Below, piece after piece: positions 41,788 through 51,239 of a stretch of DNA of 64,000 nt (its first letter is position 1; every line of letters begins with the position of its first letter). Under the pieces are notes generated by a model that searched no databases, was not told the DNA's origin, and saw only the letters and a list, made by a program, of their open reading frames with translations. The position numbers and the translations under genes are program-made. The DNA lies in the NCBI GenBank assembly GCA_026414765.1, contig JAOAIJ010000021.1, positions 216,502 to 280,501 of the forward strand. The letters run 5' to 3'. Source of the stretch: Clostridia bacterium (GTDB taxonomy: Bacteria > Bacillota > Clostridia > Acetivibrionales > DSM-27016).

Positions 41788-42999
41788 GTGTTTAAAAAGA
41801 CTGCATTATGTTTTCTTATTATTACATCTTTGATTTTGAATCTATTTGCTATTCCGGCATTTGCAGCACCTATAGAAGAAGCTTTTAGTACAGTGACAGT
41901 AGCAAAACTGGCGGAGAAAACAGATCTATCCGATCTTAAAGCAAAAAGTGCTGTTTTAATGGATGCAAATACCGGTACTGTGCTTTTTGATAAAAACAGC
42001 CATGAAAAACTTCCATTTGCAAGTGTTACAAAAGTAATGACCATGTTACTTGTGATGGAGGCTATTGATTCGGGTAAAGTGAACTATGATGATCAGGTTC
42101 CCGTATCTATCCATGCTTACGAGATGGGTGGTTCACAAATCGATCTTGATCCGAGGGAAGTGTTTTCAGTACATGATTTGCTGAAGGCTTTGGCTATACA
42201 GTCTGCCAATGATGCAGCTGTAGCACTGGCAGAAAAGGTTGCAGGCAGTGAAGAGGCTTTTGTACAAAAAATGAATGAAAAAGCGGCTCAACTTGGTATG
42301 AAAAACACAAAGTTTCTTGATAGCAATGGGTTAACTGATGAGGGCCACTACAGCAGTGCATATGATATCGCATTAATGTCCCGGGAGCTTATATCAAAGC
42401 ATCCTGATATAATAAAATACTCATCAACATGGCATGAAACTATAAGGGACGGAAAAACTACCCTGGATAATACAAACAAGTTAATAAAGTTTTATGACGG
42501 CTGTGACGGGCTTAAAACAGGGTTTACTACAAAGGCAGGATTTTGCCTCTCGGCAACTGCAAAGAGAAATGATATGAGACTGATTTCAGTTGTATTGGGA
42601 GCGCCTAACTCAAATACAAGGTTTGCAGAAACCAGAAAACTGCTTGATACCGGATTTAAAAATTATATAGTTTCCATATTGAATAAAAAGGGTGAAGAAG
42701 TAACTGATGTGGAAATAAAAAAAGGTCTGAAGACCAGTGTTAAGGGTATATACAAGGAAGATGCAAGGTTTCTTCTGGAAAAAGGTGACCATGGTAAAAT
42801 AGAGCATGAAGTGAAGATTCAGGAAAACATAACTGCTCCGCTTAAAGCAGGTCAGAAAATAGGTGAAGTTCTCTACAAGGTTGGAGACAAGGAAATAGGC
42901 AAAGCAGAGATAGTTGCAGAAAGTGATGTTGACAAAGCATCAGTTATAAGATTATTCTTCCGGATGGTAGTTTCATGGTTCAGTCTGGGCAGAAAGTAA
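41788..42999 (+). CDS. dacF: D-alanyl-D-alanine carboxypeptidase (DacF type)
   Basis: A 403-residue penicillin-binding carboxypeptidase trimming peptidoglycan stem peptides. It has a signal peptide (about 1-30), the SxxK nucleophile in FASVTKVM, SAND and LKTGFT motifs, and a C-terminal beta domain ending in an amphipathic membrane anchor. The GTG at 41788 is preferred because AGGGGGG lies just ahead; the ATG at 41770 is upstream of that site. Position after pdp and the forespore-type promoter suggest a sporulation role. Confidence 0.92.
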   Translation: MFKKTALCFLIITSLILNLFAIPAFAAPIEEAFSTVTVAKLAEKTDLSDLKAKSAVLMDANTGTVLFDKNSHEKLPFASVTKVMTMLLVMEAIDSGKVNYDDQVPVSIHAYEMGGSQIDLDPREVFSVHDLLKALAIQSANDAAVALAEKVAGSEEAFVQKMNEKAAQLGMKNTKFLDSNGLTDEGHYSSAYDIALMSRELISKHPDIIKYSSTWHETIRDGKTTLDNTNKLIKFYDGCDGLKTGFTTKAGFCLSATAKRNDMRLISVVLGAPNSNTRFAETRKLLDTGFKNYIVSILNKKGEEVTDVEIKKGLKTSVKGIYKEDARFLLEKGDHGKIEHEVKIQENITAPLKAGQKIGEVLYKVGDKEIGKAEIVAESDVDKASVIRLFFRMVVSWFSLGRK

Positions 43000-43023
43000 A
43001 GAGCAGTCGGCTATAAAGTGATT

Positions 43024-43053
43024 GGAGACGTTATATTTAGCGTCTCTTTTTTT
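43024..43053 (+). terminator. Terminator after dacF
   Basis: GAGACG/CGTCTC stem, 10-nt loop, followed by seven Ts. Confidence 0.82.
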
Positions 43054-43189
43054 CTGCTGTGTAGCAGGGTGAACGGATGAGAACCCTTAGAAAAGATAAA
43101 TATTACAAGTTTATCATTTTTGTAGAAAAAGTTATGGAGTTATGCAAAGATATTATTTTTTTAGTCCTGCCAGTGTGCAGGATTTGAAC

Positions 43190-43218
43190 TTGACGCTTGC
43201 AAAAAATAATGTTACCAT
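43190..43218 (+). promoter_or_regulatory. Promoter of lysA
   Basis: TTGACG, 17-nt spacer, TACCAT. The leader is short (under 50 nt), so no lysine riboswitch can be present. Confidence 0.55.
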
Positions 43219-43263
43219 ATTAGCGTTAAATATATACGAATAAATTGTTTGGACGGTGAGGTT

Positions 43264-44577
43264 ATGTTTGTATCTGAAGCTTTGAAAATAAATAAAATGG
43301 GGCACTTGGAAATTGGCGGTTGTGATACCGTAGATTTAGTAAGAAAGTTTGGGACACCCCTGTATGTAATGGATGAAGGATTGATAAGAAAAAACTGTAA
43401 AATATATAAAGAATCCATGGATAAATATTATAATGGTAATGGACTGGTTCTTTTTGCAAGTAAAGCTTTCTGTACTATGGCAATGTGCAAAATTGCGGAG
43501 CAGGAAGGTTTAGGACTTGATGTAGTTTCCGGAGGAGAGCTTTACACAGCTGTAAAGGCTGGATTTCCTATGAATAAGGTCTACTTCCATGGAAACAACA
43601 AAACAATTGATGAGTTGAAACTTGCTATAGAACACGATATTAGAAGAATAGTAGTGGATAATAAGGAAGAATTGAAGAATATCAACGATATAGCTTCAGG
43701 TATGGGCAAGGTTGTGAATATTTCTTTCAGGATAAAGCCTGGAATAGATGCGCATACCCACGATTTTGTTCAGACAGGACAGATTGATTCCAAATTCGGT
43801 GTAGCTCTTGAAAATGGTGAGGCACTGGAAATAGTAAGTATGGCATCGGAAATGGCAAATGTAAAAGTTGCAGGAGTGCACTGCCATATCGGTTCGCAGA
43901 TATTTGATCTTGCTCCCTTTGAATTGGCTGCAAAGGTAATGTTGAACTTTATAGCTGAAGTTAAGGAAAAGGTTGGTTTGGAAATCGAAGAGCTAAATCT
44001 TGGCGGCGGTTTTGGAATAAAATATATACCCGAACATGATCCTATCGAATACGATCACTATATAGAATCCGTATCAAAAGTAGTAAAAAGTATTTGTGAA
44101 GACAAAAGAATCAAACTTCCGTTTATTGTAATGGAACCCGGAAGATCCATAGTTGCTCCGGCAGGAATAACTCTTTATACTGTTGGTGCGGTAAAGGACA
44201 TAAAGGAAGTAAGAAAATATGTTTCTGTAGACGGTGGTATGGCAGATAACCCCAGATATGCGCTATATCAGTCTCCTTATGATGCAGTGCTTGCAAATAA
44301 GCCTGATGCGGGTAAGGTTGAAAAGGTGACTATTGCAGGAAAATGCTGTGAGTCAGGTGATATTCTTATTAAGGATATATTCATGCCTGAAATCAAAGTA
44401 GGGGATATTGTAGCTGTTTTAGCAACCGGGGCGTACAACTATTCTATGTCCAGCAACTATAACCGTATCACCAGACCTCCGGTAGTTCTGGTGAAGGATG
44501 GGAAAGCGCGTCTTATAATAAAAAGGGAAGATTACGAAGATATCGTAAGAAATGATGTATTACCGGAAGATCTATAA
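43264..44577 (+). CDS. lysA: Diaminopimelate decarboxylase
   Basis: A 437-residue PLP enzyme making lysine from meso-diaminopimelate. The PLP lysine is in LFASKAFCTMAM. HCHIGSQIFD and the Gly-rich phosphate loop NLGGGFGIKY follow. The C-terminal GKCCESGD and YNYSMSSNYN are the substrate-binding and dimer motifs. The ATG at 43264 follows GGTGAGG; an in-frame TTG at 43249 is the alternative. It is not in an operon with other lysine genes. Confidence 0.95.
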   Translation: MFVSEALKINKMGHLEIGGCDTVDLVRKFGTPLYVMDEGLIRKNCKIYKESMDKYYNGNGLVLFASKAFCTMAMCKIAEQEGLGLDVVSGGELYTAVKAGFPMNKVYFHGNNKTIDELKLAIEHDIRRIVVDNKEELKNINDIASGMGKVVNISFRIKPGIDAHTHDFVQTGQIDSKFGVALENGEALEIVSMASEMANVKVAGVHCHIGSQIFDLAPFELAAKVMLNFIAEVKEKVGLEIEELNLGGGFGIKYIPEHDPIEYDHYIESVSKVVKSICEDKRIKLPFIVMEPGRSIVAPAGITLYTVGAVKDIKEVRKYVSVDGGMADNPRYALYQSPYDAVLANKPDAGKVEKVTIAGKCCESGDILIKDIFMPEIKVGDIVAVLATGAYNYSMSSNYNRITRPPVVLVKDGKARLIIKREDYEDIVRNDVLPEDL

Positions 44578-44625
44578 ATCTTCAGACAAAAATAGTAGTC
44601 TAAAATAGTGTTTTGTGAGGGTAAA

Positions 44626-44838
44626 ATGCAAAACAAAACTGTGTTTTTAGCTATAATTGCTATATTCGCATATTCGGCATTTAGGGTTTGGCAGGGAATA
44701 CAAGATGAAGGACAGAGCTTTTTGCGTATGCTCAGCCTTACCATGCTGCTTGCTGGAATTGCTTTATTGATAGTAAGCAGAATGAAAGCCTTCATGAGAA
44801 AAATAAACAGGGATTATAAAAATAAAGGAACTCGCTAG
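44626..44838 (+). CDS. Small membrane protein
   Basis: A 70-residue protein with two hydrophobic segments (about 5-20 and 36-52) and a basic C-terminus. GTGAGGG lies three bases before the chosen ATG. It follows lysA by 48 nt and may be co-transcribed with it. No family recognised. Confidence 0.6.
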   Translation: MQNKTVFLAIIAIFAYSAFRVWQGIQDEGQSFLRMLSLTMLLAGIALLIVSRMKAFMRKINRDYKNKGTR

Positions 44839-44853
44839 AGTTCCTTTATTTTT
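44819..44853. terminator. Bidirectional terminator between converging genes
   Basis: AATAAAGGAACTC/GAGTTCCTTTATT stem with loop GCTA. T-runs occur on both strands. Confidence 0.88.
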
Positions 44854-45490
44854 AAATCCTGAACAGGCTATATAAGAAATTATAAATGAATTCTACAGGT
44901 TTTCCGATTACAATTCTTGATAAAGGTGAAAGAACAAAAATAATTAGAATAAACATACTGTATTGTTCAATTTTAAATAAAGCATCCCGGTATCTGTATG
45001 GTACAAAATTTGCAATGACGTGATATCCGTCCAGCGGCGGGATAGGTATAAGGTTGAATACAAGAAGCATTATATTTATCCATATAGTGTAGCCAAATAA
45101 AGTGAGTAAAATTGAAAAAGCAGTTTCTCCCATTAAACTATAAAGATCAAAGACCAGGGAAATTTTCATAAGTATTGTAAAAAATACGGCAACCACAAAA
45201 TTCATCGCAGGACCTGCCAGGGAAACTATTATTTCATCCCTGCCGGGGTTTTTGTAATATCTTGGATTTACCTGTACGGGCTTAGCCCAGCCAAAGCGTG
45301 CAAACAAAATAAACAGAAAACCCAATATATCTATATGCGCTCTTGGCGACAAAGTCAATCTGCCCTGACTTCTTGGTGTAGGATCACCCAGCCTGTCGGA
45401 AGCAAAAGCATGTGCAAATTCATGGAAAGACAACCCTATAAGAATCCCGGGTATGGTTAACAACATTCTCTGAATATCAAAATCAAACAT
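44852..45490 (-). CDS. Site-2 protease family M50 metalloprotease
   Basis: A 212-residue intramembrane zinc metalloprotease. The zinc motif is GLSFHEFAHAFASDRLGD. The third zinc ligand region is NLIPIPPLDGYHVI, and about six hydrophobic segments are visible. It has no PDZ domain, placing it with the short YwhC-like group. The substrate is unknown. Transcribed alone on the minus strand. Confidence 0.92.
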   Translation of the reverse strand: MFDFDIQRMLLTIPGILIGLSFHEFAHAFASDRLGDPTPRSQGRLTLSPRAHIDILGFLFILFARFGWAKPVQVNPRYYKNPGRDEIIVSLAGPAMNFVVAVFFTILMKISLVFDLYSLMGETAFSILLTLFGYTIWINIMLLVFNLIPIPPLDGYHVIANFVPYRYRDALFKIEQYSMFILIIFVLSPLSRIVIGKPVEFIYNFLYSLFRI

Positions 45491-45667
45491 AAGACACTCC
45501 TACTATAAGATGATTAACAAAAGTTTACCAGATGATTTTTATATTGTCCATATATTTCGAAACTTAGACCTTACCTTATATTATTTATTGTAAATATAAC
45601 GAATAATATGCTAATATATTATTATCTTTTGATGCAGGTACAACACAGCTAGGAGAGTGAGTTATTA

Positions 45668-46654
45668 ATGGGAAAAGGGACTATATTAAGTGGAATGAGA
45701 CCAACGGGAGCTTTGCACCTGGGTAATTATTTTGGTGCTCTTGAAAACTGGATAAAGCTTCAGGATGAATACAATTGTAATTTTTTTGTAGCGGACTGGC
45801 ATGCTCTCACAACGGGTTATGAAGATACCTCCGGTATAAAAAACAATATAAATGATGTAGTTGTTGACTGGTTAAGCGCTGGTTTGGACCCGGAAAAATG
45901 TACGATGTTTTTGCAGTCCAGTATCAAGGAGCATGCAGAGCTGCACCTTCTGTTTTCTATGTCCACGCCCTTGTCGTGGCTGCTGAGGACTCCGACGTAC
46001 AAGGATCAGCTTGCACAGATGAAGGATAAAAATATTACGACATATGGTTTTCTTGGGTATCCTTGCCTACAGGCAGCAGATATACTGATTTATAAAGGAC
46101 AGTATGTTCCTGTAGGGGAGGATCAGGTTCCCCATGTCGAGCTTACAAGGGAGATTGCCAGGAGGTTTAATTATCTGTTTGGCGAAGTTTTTCCCGAACC
46201 TAAGCCATTACTGACAAAAGCCAAGGTATTGCCAGGGCTTGATGGCAGAAAGATGAGCAAGAGCTATGGAAATACAATAGCCCTGTCTGACAGTCCGGAT
46301 GAAGTAAAGAAAAAGGTAAGTACTATGATAACAGACCCTGCAAGAATACGTAAGGATGATCCGGGGCATCCTGAAGTGTGCGCTGTTTACGCATTTCATA
46401 AGGTATTTAATGAAGGGGAAGTAGAAGAAATAGAACAGCAGTGTACAGGAGGAAAAATCGGCTGTGTTCAGTGCAAGCGCAATCTTGCAGAAAAAATGGT
46501 GAACTATATGACTCCAATTTATGAAAGAAGACAGCAGATAATTCAGAATCCAGGATATGTTAAAGAAGTGATAGAACACGGTAACACCAAAGCGAGGGAA
46601 ATAGCTCAAAAAACTATGGAAGAAGTGCGTTCTGCTATGAAAATTGATTGGTGA
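45668..46654 (+). CDS. trpS: Tryptophan--tRNA ligase
   Basis: A 328-residue class I synthetase charging tRNA-Trp. The HIGH-type motif is ALHLGNYFG and the KMSKS loop is GRKMSKSYG; the Trp-binding segment LGYPCLQAADIL is present. No T-box precedes it. TAGGAGAGTGAG forms its ribosome-binding site and holds three TAG/GAG triplets, too few for a TRAP site. It ends eight bases before scpA. Confidence 0.97.
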   Translation: MGKGTILSGMRPTGALHLGNYFGALENWIKLQDEYNCNFFVADWHALTTGYEDTSGIKNNINDVVVDWLSAGLDPEKCTMFLQSSIKEHAELHLLFSMSTPLSWLLRTPTYKDQLAQMKDKNITTYGFLGYPCLQAADILIYKGQYVPVGEDQVPHVELTREIARRFNYLFGEVFPEPKPLLTKAKVLPGLDGRKMSKSYGNTIALSDSPDEVKKKVSTMITDPARIRKDDPGHPEVCAVYAFHKVFNEGEVEEIEQQCTGGKIGCVQCKRNLAEKMVNYMTPIYERRQQIIQNPGYVKEVIEHGNTKAREIAQKTMEEVRSAMKIDW

Positions 46655-46661
46655 GGGAAAA

Positions 46662-47447
46662 ATGGAGAGTTCACTTACAAAAGCCTGTCAGATTAAAATA
46701 CAGAATTTTGAAGGACCTTTTGATCTGCTTTTTCACCTGATAGAAAAGAATCAAGTTAATATTTATGATATACCTGTTAATGAGATTACCGATCAGTATA
46801 TGGAGTATTTGTTTGCTATGCAGGAAATGGATCTGGAAATAGCAAGTGAATTTCTTGTAATGGCTGCAACTCTGCTTCATATAAAATCAAGAATGCTTCT
46901 GCCTGACAAAAAGGAGAAGCGGGAGGAAGAGGTCGATCCGAGGGAAGAACTTGTACTAAAGCTTATTCAATATAAGAAATATAAGGAGTTTTCCCAGGCT
47001 TTGAAGCAAAGGGAAAAAGAGTGGGAAAAGGTTTTTTACAAACTTCCGGAGCTTATTGAATTCAAGAGGGATGATGAGATTCTGGAGCTTTCTCCTGAAG
47101 AACTAAAAAGGGTATACGTGGCAATGCTGGAAAGAAACAGGAAGAAGCTGAATAATACAGCCGGTAAGATGGCTCAGATCATACAGCATGAGAAAGTATC
47201 ACTTAAAAGCAAGATGAGGGAGATTGTTAGAAATCTTATAAATAAAGCGTATGTAACTTTTTCCGAGGTATTTTTTTCGAAGGGAAAGTCGAGGACAGAG
47301 ATAGTTACGGGATTTTTAGCTATGCTTGAACTTAGCAAACTTAAAAAGGTCCGTATCGAACAGCAAAAGCAATTTTCAGAAATACTGATATATAAGAATA
47401 ATGATAATCTCGAAGAAATCGAAGATGAAAAAGTTGGTGTTTTGTGA
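46662..47447 (+). CDS. scpA: Segregation and condensation protein A
   Basis: A 261-residue kleisin subunit bridging the SMC heads in the condensin complex. The N-terminal QNFEGPFDLLFHLIEKNQVNI and IYDIPVNEITDQYMEY, plus the C-terminal winged-helix region, are typical. The ATG at 46662 follows GTGAGGG. It precedes scpB by ten bases. Confidence 0.95.
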   Translation: MESSLTKACQIKIQNFEGPFDLLFHLIEKNQVNIYDIPVNEITDQYMEYLFAMQEMDLEIASEFLVMAATLLHIKSRMLLPDKKEKREEEVDPREELVLKLIQYKKYKEFSQALKQREKEWEKVFYKLPELIEFKRDDEILELSPEELKRVYVAMLERNRKKLNNTAGKMAQIIQHEKVSLKSKMREIVRNLINKAYVTFSEVFFSKGKSRTEIVTGFLAMLELSKLKKVRIEQQKQFSEILIYKNNDNLEEIEDEKVGVL

Positions 47448-47457
47448 GGGGACTTAA

Positions 47458-48003
47458 ATGGAAATAAAAGAGATAGAAGCTGTGATCGAGGGTTTGTTAT
47501 TTGCTGCCGGAGACACAGTTTCCCTGGAGAAAATTGCAGAAGCAATAGAGGTTGATAAAAAGACTACGAGACTTATTCTAAGTAATATGACAGTCAATTA
47601 TCACAATTCGAAGAGAGGAATAATGCTGAGAGAAATAAATGGAGGCTATCAGTTATGCACCCGTCCGGAGCATCATGAATATATAAAGAGGCTTTTCGAA
47701 CCAAGACAGAAACAAGGATTATCTCAGGCAGCATTTGAGACGCTGGCAATAATAGCTTATAACAAACATATCACCAGAGCTAAAATTGAGCAGATAAGAG
47801 GAGTAAACTCTGATAGTGCAATTACAAGGCTTTTAGAGAGAAATCTTATAAAAGAAGCAGGAAGACTGGATGCACCGGGTAAACCTATGGTTTATGAAGC
47901 TACAGAGGAATTTTTCAGAAGTTTCGGTTTCTCTTCATATAGTGATCTTCCCTTGCTGGAAATGAATGAACTTGAAGAGGTTAAAGAAGACGGTACCTTG
48001 TAG
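47458..48003 (+). CDS. scpB: Segregation and condensation protein B
   Basis: A 181-residue tandem winged-helix protein that binds ScpA. Visible family segments are AVIEGLLFAAGDTVSLEKIA, TRPEHHEYIKRLF, LSQAAFETLAIIAYNKHITR and IEQIRGVNSDSAI. It belongs to the trpS-scpA-scpB gene string. Confidence 0.95.
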   Translation: MEIKEIEAVIEGLLFAAGDTVSLEKIAEAIEVDKKTTRLILSNMTVNYHNSKRGIMLREINGGYQLCTRPEHHEYIKRLFEPRQKQGLSQAAFETLAIIAYNKHITRAKIEQIRGVNSDSAITRLLERNLIKEAGRLDAPGKPMVYEATEEFFRSFGFSSYSDLPLLEMNELEEVKEDGTL

Positions 48004-48071
48004 TAATTTATTATAATTTGCATGTGTATTTTTGACTATAACAGGAAAAAATAGCTAGATGAGGTGTTAAA

Positions 48072-48740
48072 ATGCTTTATCTGGTTATTTTTTTAGTTTT
48101 TTTAACGGCTATATTGGTTACTCTGCTTATTCTCAAAGCGAAGGTACTGCTGGAATTTATAAGAGATGGATATGACGATCACTTTATCATATCGTTGCAT
48201 ATACTCGGAGGGCTGATAAGTTATAAGTATGAAGTACCATTAATTAATATTGAAAAAAATGGCGTCAGGATTACCAAGGTAAAAGAGAAGAGGGATATAA
48301 AAGATGCAGAAGAAAAAGCCGACAGGGATGTGAATTTCTTCAGTATATTTGAAAAGATTAAGGCCATACTTAAGGCCAGGGATGAAAACAGGGAAACAAT
48401 CTGTGAGATCCGGAAATATTTAAGAGGGAAGCTGGTATTGAAGAATTTTAAGTTCGAAGCAGAGCTGGGTGCAGGGGATGCTTTCTATACAGGTATTCTT
48501 ACAGGTGTGGCGTGGATTATCGTAGGCAGCTTATCTTCTTATGTGCTGAATAATGTCAAGAATATAGACAATTGTATAAAAGTGGAAAGTAATTTTAATG
48601 AAAAAAAACTTAATGTAAATCTGCATTGCATATTTAGCATTAGAATAGTCCATATTATAGTAGTAAGGTTAAAAATTATGAAAATCAAAGCAAGATCGCG
48701 ACAAACAAATGAGAAGATAGGCGGTGGTTTGAGTGGCTGA
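48072..48740 (+). CDS. DUF2953 membrane protein
   Basis: A 222-residue protein with an N-terminal helix (about 2-22), the HILGGLISYKYEVP segment, a charged middle and a hydrophobic stretch about 145-165. This matches DUF2953, which in Firmicutes commonly sits between scpB and ytfJ. GAGGTG precedes the ATG. It overlaps ytfJ by eight bases. Function unknown; sporulation association is inferred from its neighbour. Confidence 0.85.
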   Translation: MLYLVIFLVFLTAILVTLLILKAKVLLEFIRDGYDDHFIISLHILGGLISYKYEVPLINIEKNGVRITKVKEKRDIKDAEEKADRDVNFFSIFEKIKAILKARDENRETICEIRKYLRGKLVLKNFKFEAELGAGDAFYTGILTGVAWIIVGSLSSYVLNNVKNIDNCIKVESNFNEKKLNVNLHCIFSIRIVHIIVVRLKIMKIKARSRQTNEKIGGGLSG

Positions 48741-49218
48741 GCAACATCCGATACAAGGTCTTATGACAACAGCTATGGAAAGCATCAAAGATATGGTTGA
48801 TGTAAACACAATAGTAGGCGATGCGGTCCAAGCGCCGGATGGAACTGTAATAATTCCTATTTCAAGGGTATCCTTTGGTTTTGCTGCAGGAGGAGGAGAA
48901 TTCAACTCATGCTGTGAAGTGAAGGAAAGAGAAGATGGCGAGGAAGAAGGCAGCGGAAAAACCGGCCCAAAGTATCCGTTTGCAGGAGGAAGCGGAGCCG
49001 GAGTAAGTATAAATCCTGTAGCATTCATGGTAGTTGGACAGAATCAGATAAAACTGTTACCTGTAAATGTAAACTCCTCGGTTGATAAGATTTTAGATTT
49101 GATACCCGAGCTTATAGAAAAAGCCAATGAAACAATAAGAAAGAAAATAACAGTAAAAAAGGAAGTCAGTACTGGTGATACAACCGGGAAAATTACACGG
49201 GAAATAGAAAATGAATAA
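48733..49218 (+). CDS. ytfJ: Sporulation protein YtfJ/GerW family
   Basis: A 161-residue protein with HPIQGLMTTAMESIKDMVDV and PISRVSFGFAAGGGEF, hallmark segments of the YtfJ (GerW) family needed for normal germination in Bacillus. The start is GTG inside the end of the DUF2953 gene, with GGCGGTGG upstream. A terminator follows directly. Confidence 0.93.
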   Translation: MAEQHPIQGLMTTAMESIKDMVDVNTIVGDAVQAPDGTVIIPISRVSFGFAAGGGEFNSCCEVKEREDGEEEGSGKTGPKYPFAGGSGAGVSINPVAFMVVGQNQIKLLPVNVNSSVDKILDLIPELIEKANETIRKKITVKKEVSTGDTTGKITREIENE

Positions 49219-49244
49219 GTGGGACTAACTAAGCCCACTTTTTT
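49217..49244 (+). terminator. Terminator after ytfJ
   Basis: AAGTGGG/CCCACTT stem with a 10-nt loop and six Ts. It overlaps the ytfJ stop region. Confidence 0.82.
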
Positions 49245-49408
49245 GCTATAATTAAAGATTTACCAAAAAATCTTTTTGGCATTTTTATTGTTTTAGTGTT
49301 AAAATAGTTACTAGCACACTTACTGGTATTTATAGTACACTATTATTAATTGTATGTTATGAATTTATCTTTATATTATACAGCAAAAGTGTCAATGGGG
49401 GATTTGGT

Positions 49409-50065
49409 ATGATTTGTAAGGAAACTAATGTTCAACTGGAAAAGCTGCTTTCAAAGGGAAGTGTAGTGTATGTGAAACATTCCGGAATGTATGAGCCTTC
49501 ATTGAGTGTAGTACAAAAGATCAATGAAAGAGAGATGCATATAAGCATACCTGAGGCCTTAATAGAAAGCAATGTATTAGTGGGTGATTGTTTAAGCTGC
49601 CAGCAAATAGATGGTGAATTTGAGTATGTTTTTCAGGGAATAGTTAATGATATAGAAATCAAACAACCAGGCTCTATATGTGTTTTTATAGAAAAAGTGA
49701 GCAAGTTTAAGAATAATAGGCTTTTTAAAAGATATTCCGTAAACTTTCAGGCAGACATATTAATGGCTGGGTCTGATGAAAGTATTTATTCGATTGTAAA
49801 AAATATCAGCATAATAGGTGCGGGAGTAATATCAAAGCAACACCTATATAAAGATACAATTATTACACTGAAAATTGCTACATTTATAAGCTGTGATGAA
49901 ATGCTTGAATTCAAGGCAAAAATAGTACGGATTATAAAAAATGAAAATTTTTATGAATATGGTATTGAAATCATAGATATTGATAGTAAAAACAAAGATA
50001 TCTTGGACAAGGTTATATTCTGTCTGAATACCAATGAAAATATATTTATTGAAGATTTACTGTAA
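49409..50065 (+). CDS. PilZ-domain cyclic di-GMP-binding protein (YcgR-like)
   Basis: A 218-residue protein with an N-terminal YcgR-type beta domain and a C-terminal PilZ domain. The cyclic di-GMP motifs are present: RxxxR as RLFKR and N/DxSxxG as NISIIG. Such proteins brake flagella or control exopolysaccharide in response to the messenger. GGGGGATTTGGT precedes the ATG. No flagellar gene adjoins. Confidence 0.9.
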   Translation: MICKETNVQLEKLLSKGSVVYVKHSGMYEPSLSVVQKINEREMHISIPEALIESNVLVGDCLSCQQIDGEFEYVFQGIVNDIEIKQPGSICVFIEKVSKFKNNRLFKRYSVNFQADILMAGSDESIYSIVKNISIIGAGVISKQHLYKDTIITLKIATFISCDEMLEFKAKIVRIIKNENFYEYGIEIIDIDSKNKDILDKVIFCLNTNENIFIEDLL

Positions 50066-50092
50066 TAAATAAATTTGATAATAGGAAATAAT

Positions 50093-50827
50093 ATGGAACA
50101 GGTAAGATTGCAGAAATATCTGGCAGAGGCTGGTATTGCTTCTCGGAGAAAATCCGAAGAGCTGATACGGGATGGGCGTGTAACAGTTAATGGGGTCAGG
50201 ATATCTGATATGGGTATGAAGGTCACCGGTAATGATTTGGTTAGCGTAGATGGTAAAAAGGTTGTTTTGGGAAAAAACAAAATATATATAATGCTAAATA
50301 AACCAGTAGGTGTAGTCACTACAGTAAAAGACCAGTTCGGAAGGCCTACAGTAATTGATCTGGTAAAGAATATAGATGAACGTGTCTATCCGGTGGGAAG
50401 ACTTGATTATGACACTTCAGGACTTTTGATTCTTACAAATGACGGAGAATTTACGTACAGACTGACTCATCCCAAACATGAAATGAAAAAGGTATACCTT
50501 GCTGAAGTAGAAGGTATTCCGGAACAGAGTGATTTGGAGCAATTCCGAAATGGTATAAGGATTGAAGATTATACTACATCACCGGCTGAAATAAAAATAG
50601 TTGGTACGGGAAAAGCAGCCTCGGATAAAAGACAGGATATATCGTCTTTACTGCAGATCACTATCCATGAAGGTAAGAACAGACAGGTAAGAAAGATGTG
50701 TGAAGCAATCAAGCATCCGGTAATTAAACTTAAGCGGATAGCGATAGGTGATGTGAAACTTGGAGATTTGGAAGAAGGAAAATGGAGATATCTTAGTAAA
50801 GAGGAAATCCGTTGGCTGAACATTTAG
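50093..50827 (+). CDS. rluB: Ribosomal large-subunit pseudouridine synthase (RsuA/RluB family)
   Basis: A 244-residue enzyme with an N-terminal S4 RNA-binding domain (LQKYLAEAGIASRRKSEEL). The catalytic domain has Asp in VGRLDYDTSGLLILTNDG and ends KNRQVRKMCEAIKHPV. RluB is the usual member near scpB/ytfJ in Firmicutes and modifies 23S rRNA. The ATG at 50093 has AGGAAAT upstream. Confidence 0.92.
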   Translation: MEQVRLQKYLAEAGIASRRKSEELIRDGRVTVNGVRISDMGMKVTGNDLVSVDGKKVVLGKNKIYIMLNKPVGVVTTVKDQFGRPTVIDLVKNIDERVYPVGRLDYDTSGLLILTNDGEFTYRLTHPKHEMKKVYLAEVEGIPEQSDLEQFRNGIRIEDYTTSPAEIKIVGTGKAASDKRQDISSLLQITIHEGKNRQVRKMCEAIKHPVIKLKRIAIGDVKLGDLEEGKWRYLSKEEIRWLNI

Positions 50828-50867
50828 GCGGGTATCAAGGGTTCAACCAGCGGATTTTGCTTATCGG

Positions 50868-51044
50868 CTATTTCTTTTTATGATGTGATTTATAGCTTGC
50901 ACAAAGAGTTTCATCATATGGTGCTCCACTATCAGATTTGGCGGCAGCACTTACCTGGATAGCATCCAATGTACATAGATTTTCCTTTGGTGTATTATAA
51001 ATACAGCTTCCTACAGAACATAGAATTCTTTGACAGTTTGCCAT
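50868..51044 (-). CDS. DUF1540 small cysteine-rich protein
   Basis: A 58-residue minus-strand protein opening MANCQRILCSVGSCIYN, with further Cys in ENLCTLDAI and ETLCASY, the DUF1540 pattern found in many Clostridia. GGGAGG is nine bases before the ATG. Likely binds metal; some members are spore-associated. Function unknown. Confidence 0.8.
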   Translation of the reverse strand: MANCQRILCSVGSCIYNTPKENLCTLDAIQVSAAAKSDSGAPYDETLCASYKSHHKKK

Positions 51045-51187
51045 AGATATATACCTCCCGATAAAAATTCTTTGTACAACACTATTATTTTATGTATTTA
51101 CATTTATTTTATATATGTATATATTTTTAAAAATGTATTTTAATATAGATTTTTTATAATAAGCCCCATGTTTCTGATTTTAGCACC

Positions 51188-51223
51188 AAAAAAGGCCTGT
51201 AGCTGTTTTGTCAGCTGCAAGCC
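51188..51223 (-). terminator. Terminator of the 205-aa membrane protein gene
   Basis: Minus strand GGCTTGCAGCTG/CAGCTACAGGCC stem (one mismatch) followed by TTTTTT. Confidence 0.85.
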
Positions 51224-51239
51224 ATGGGTAGGTGTTTTG

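Noticed and set aside
43163..43190. Sequence before lysA resembling the 3' part of a tRNA on the minus strand.
   Set aside because: The T-arm cannot form five pairs, and no acceptor, D-arm or anticodon arm is found; it is just a short hairpin.
43000..43263. Lysine riboswitch before lysA.
   Set aside because: The predicted promoter leaves a leader under 50 nt, too short for the aptamer, and no lysine-riboswitch elements are seen.
45640..45667. TAG/GAG triplets before trpS.
   Set aside because: Only three triplets, which double as the ribosome-binding site; too few for a TRAP site.
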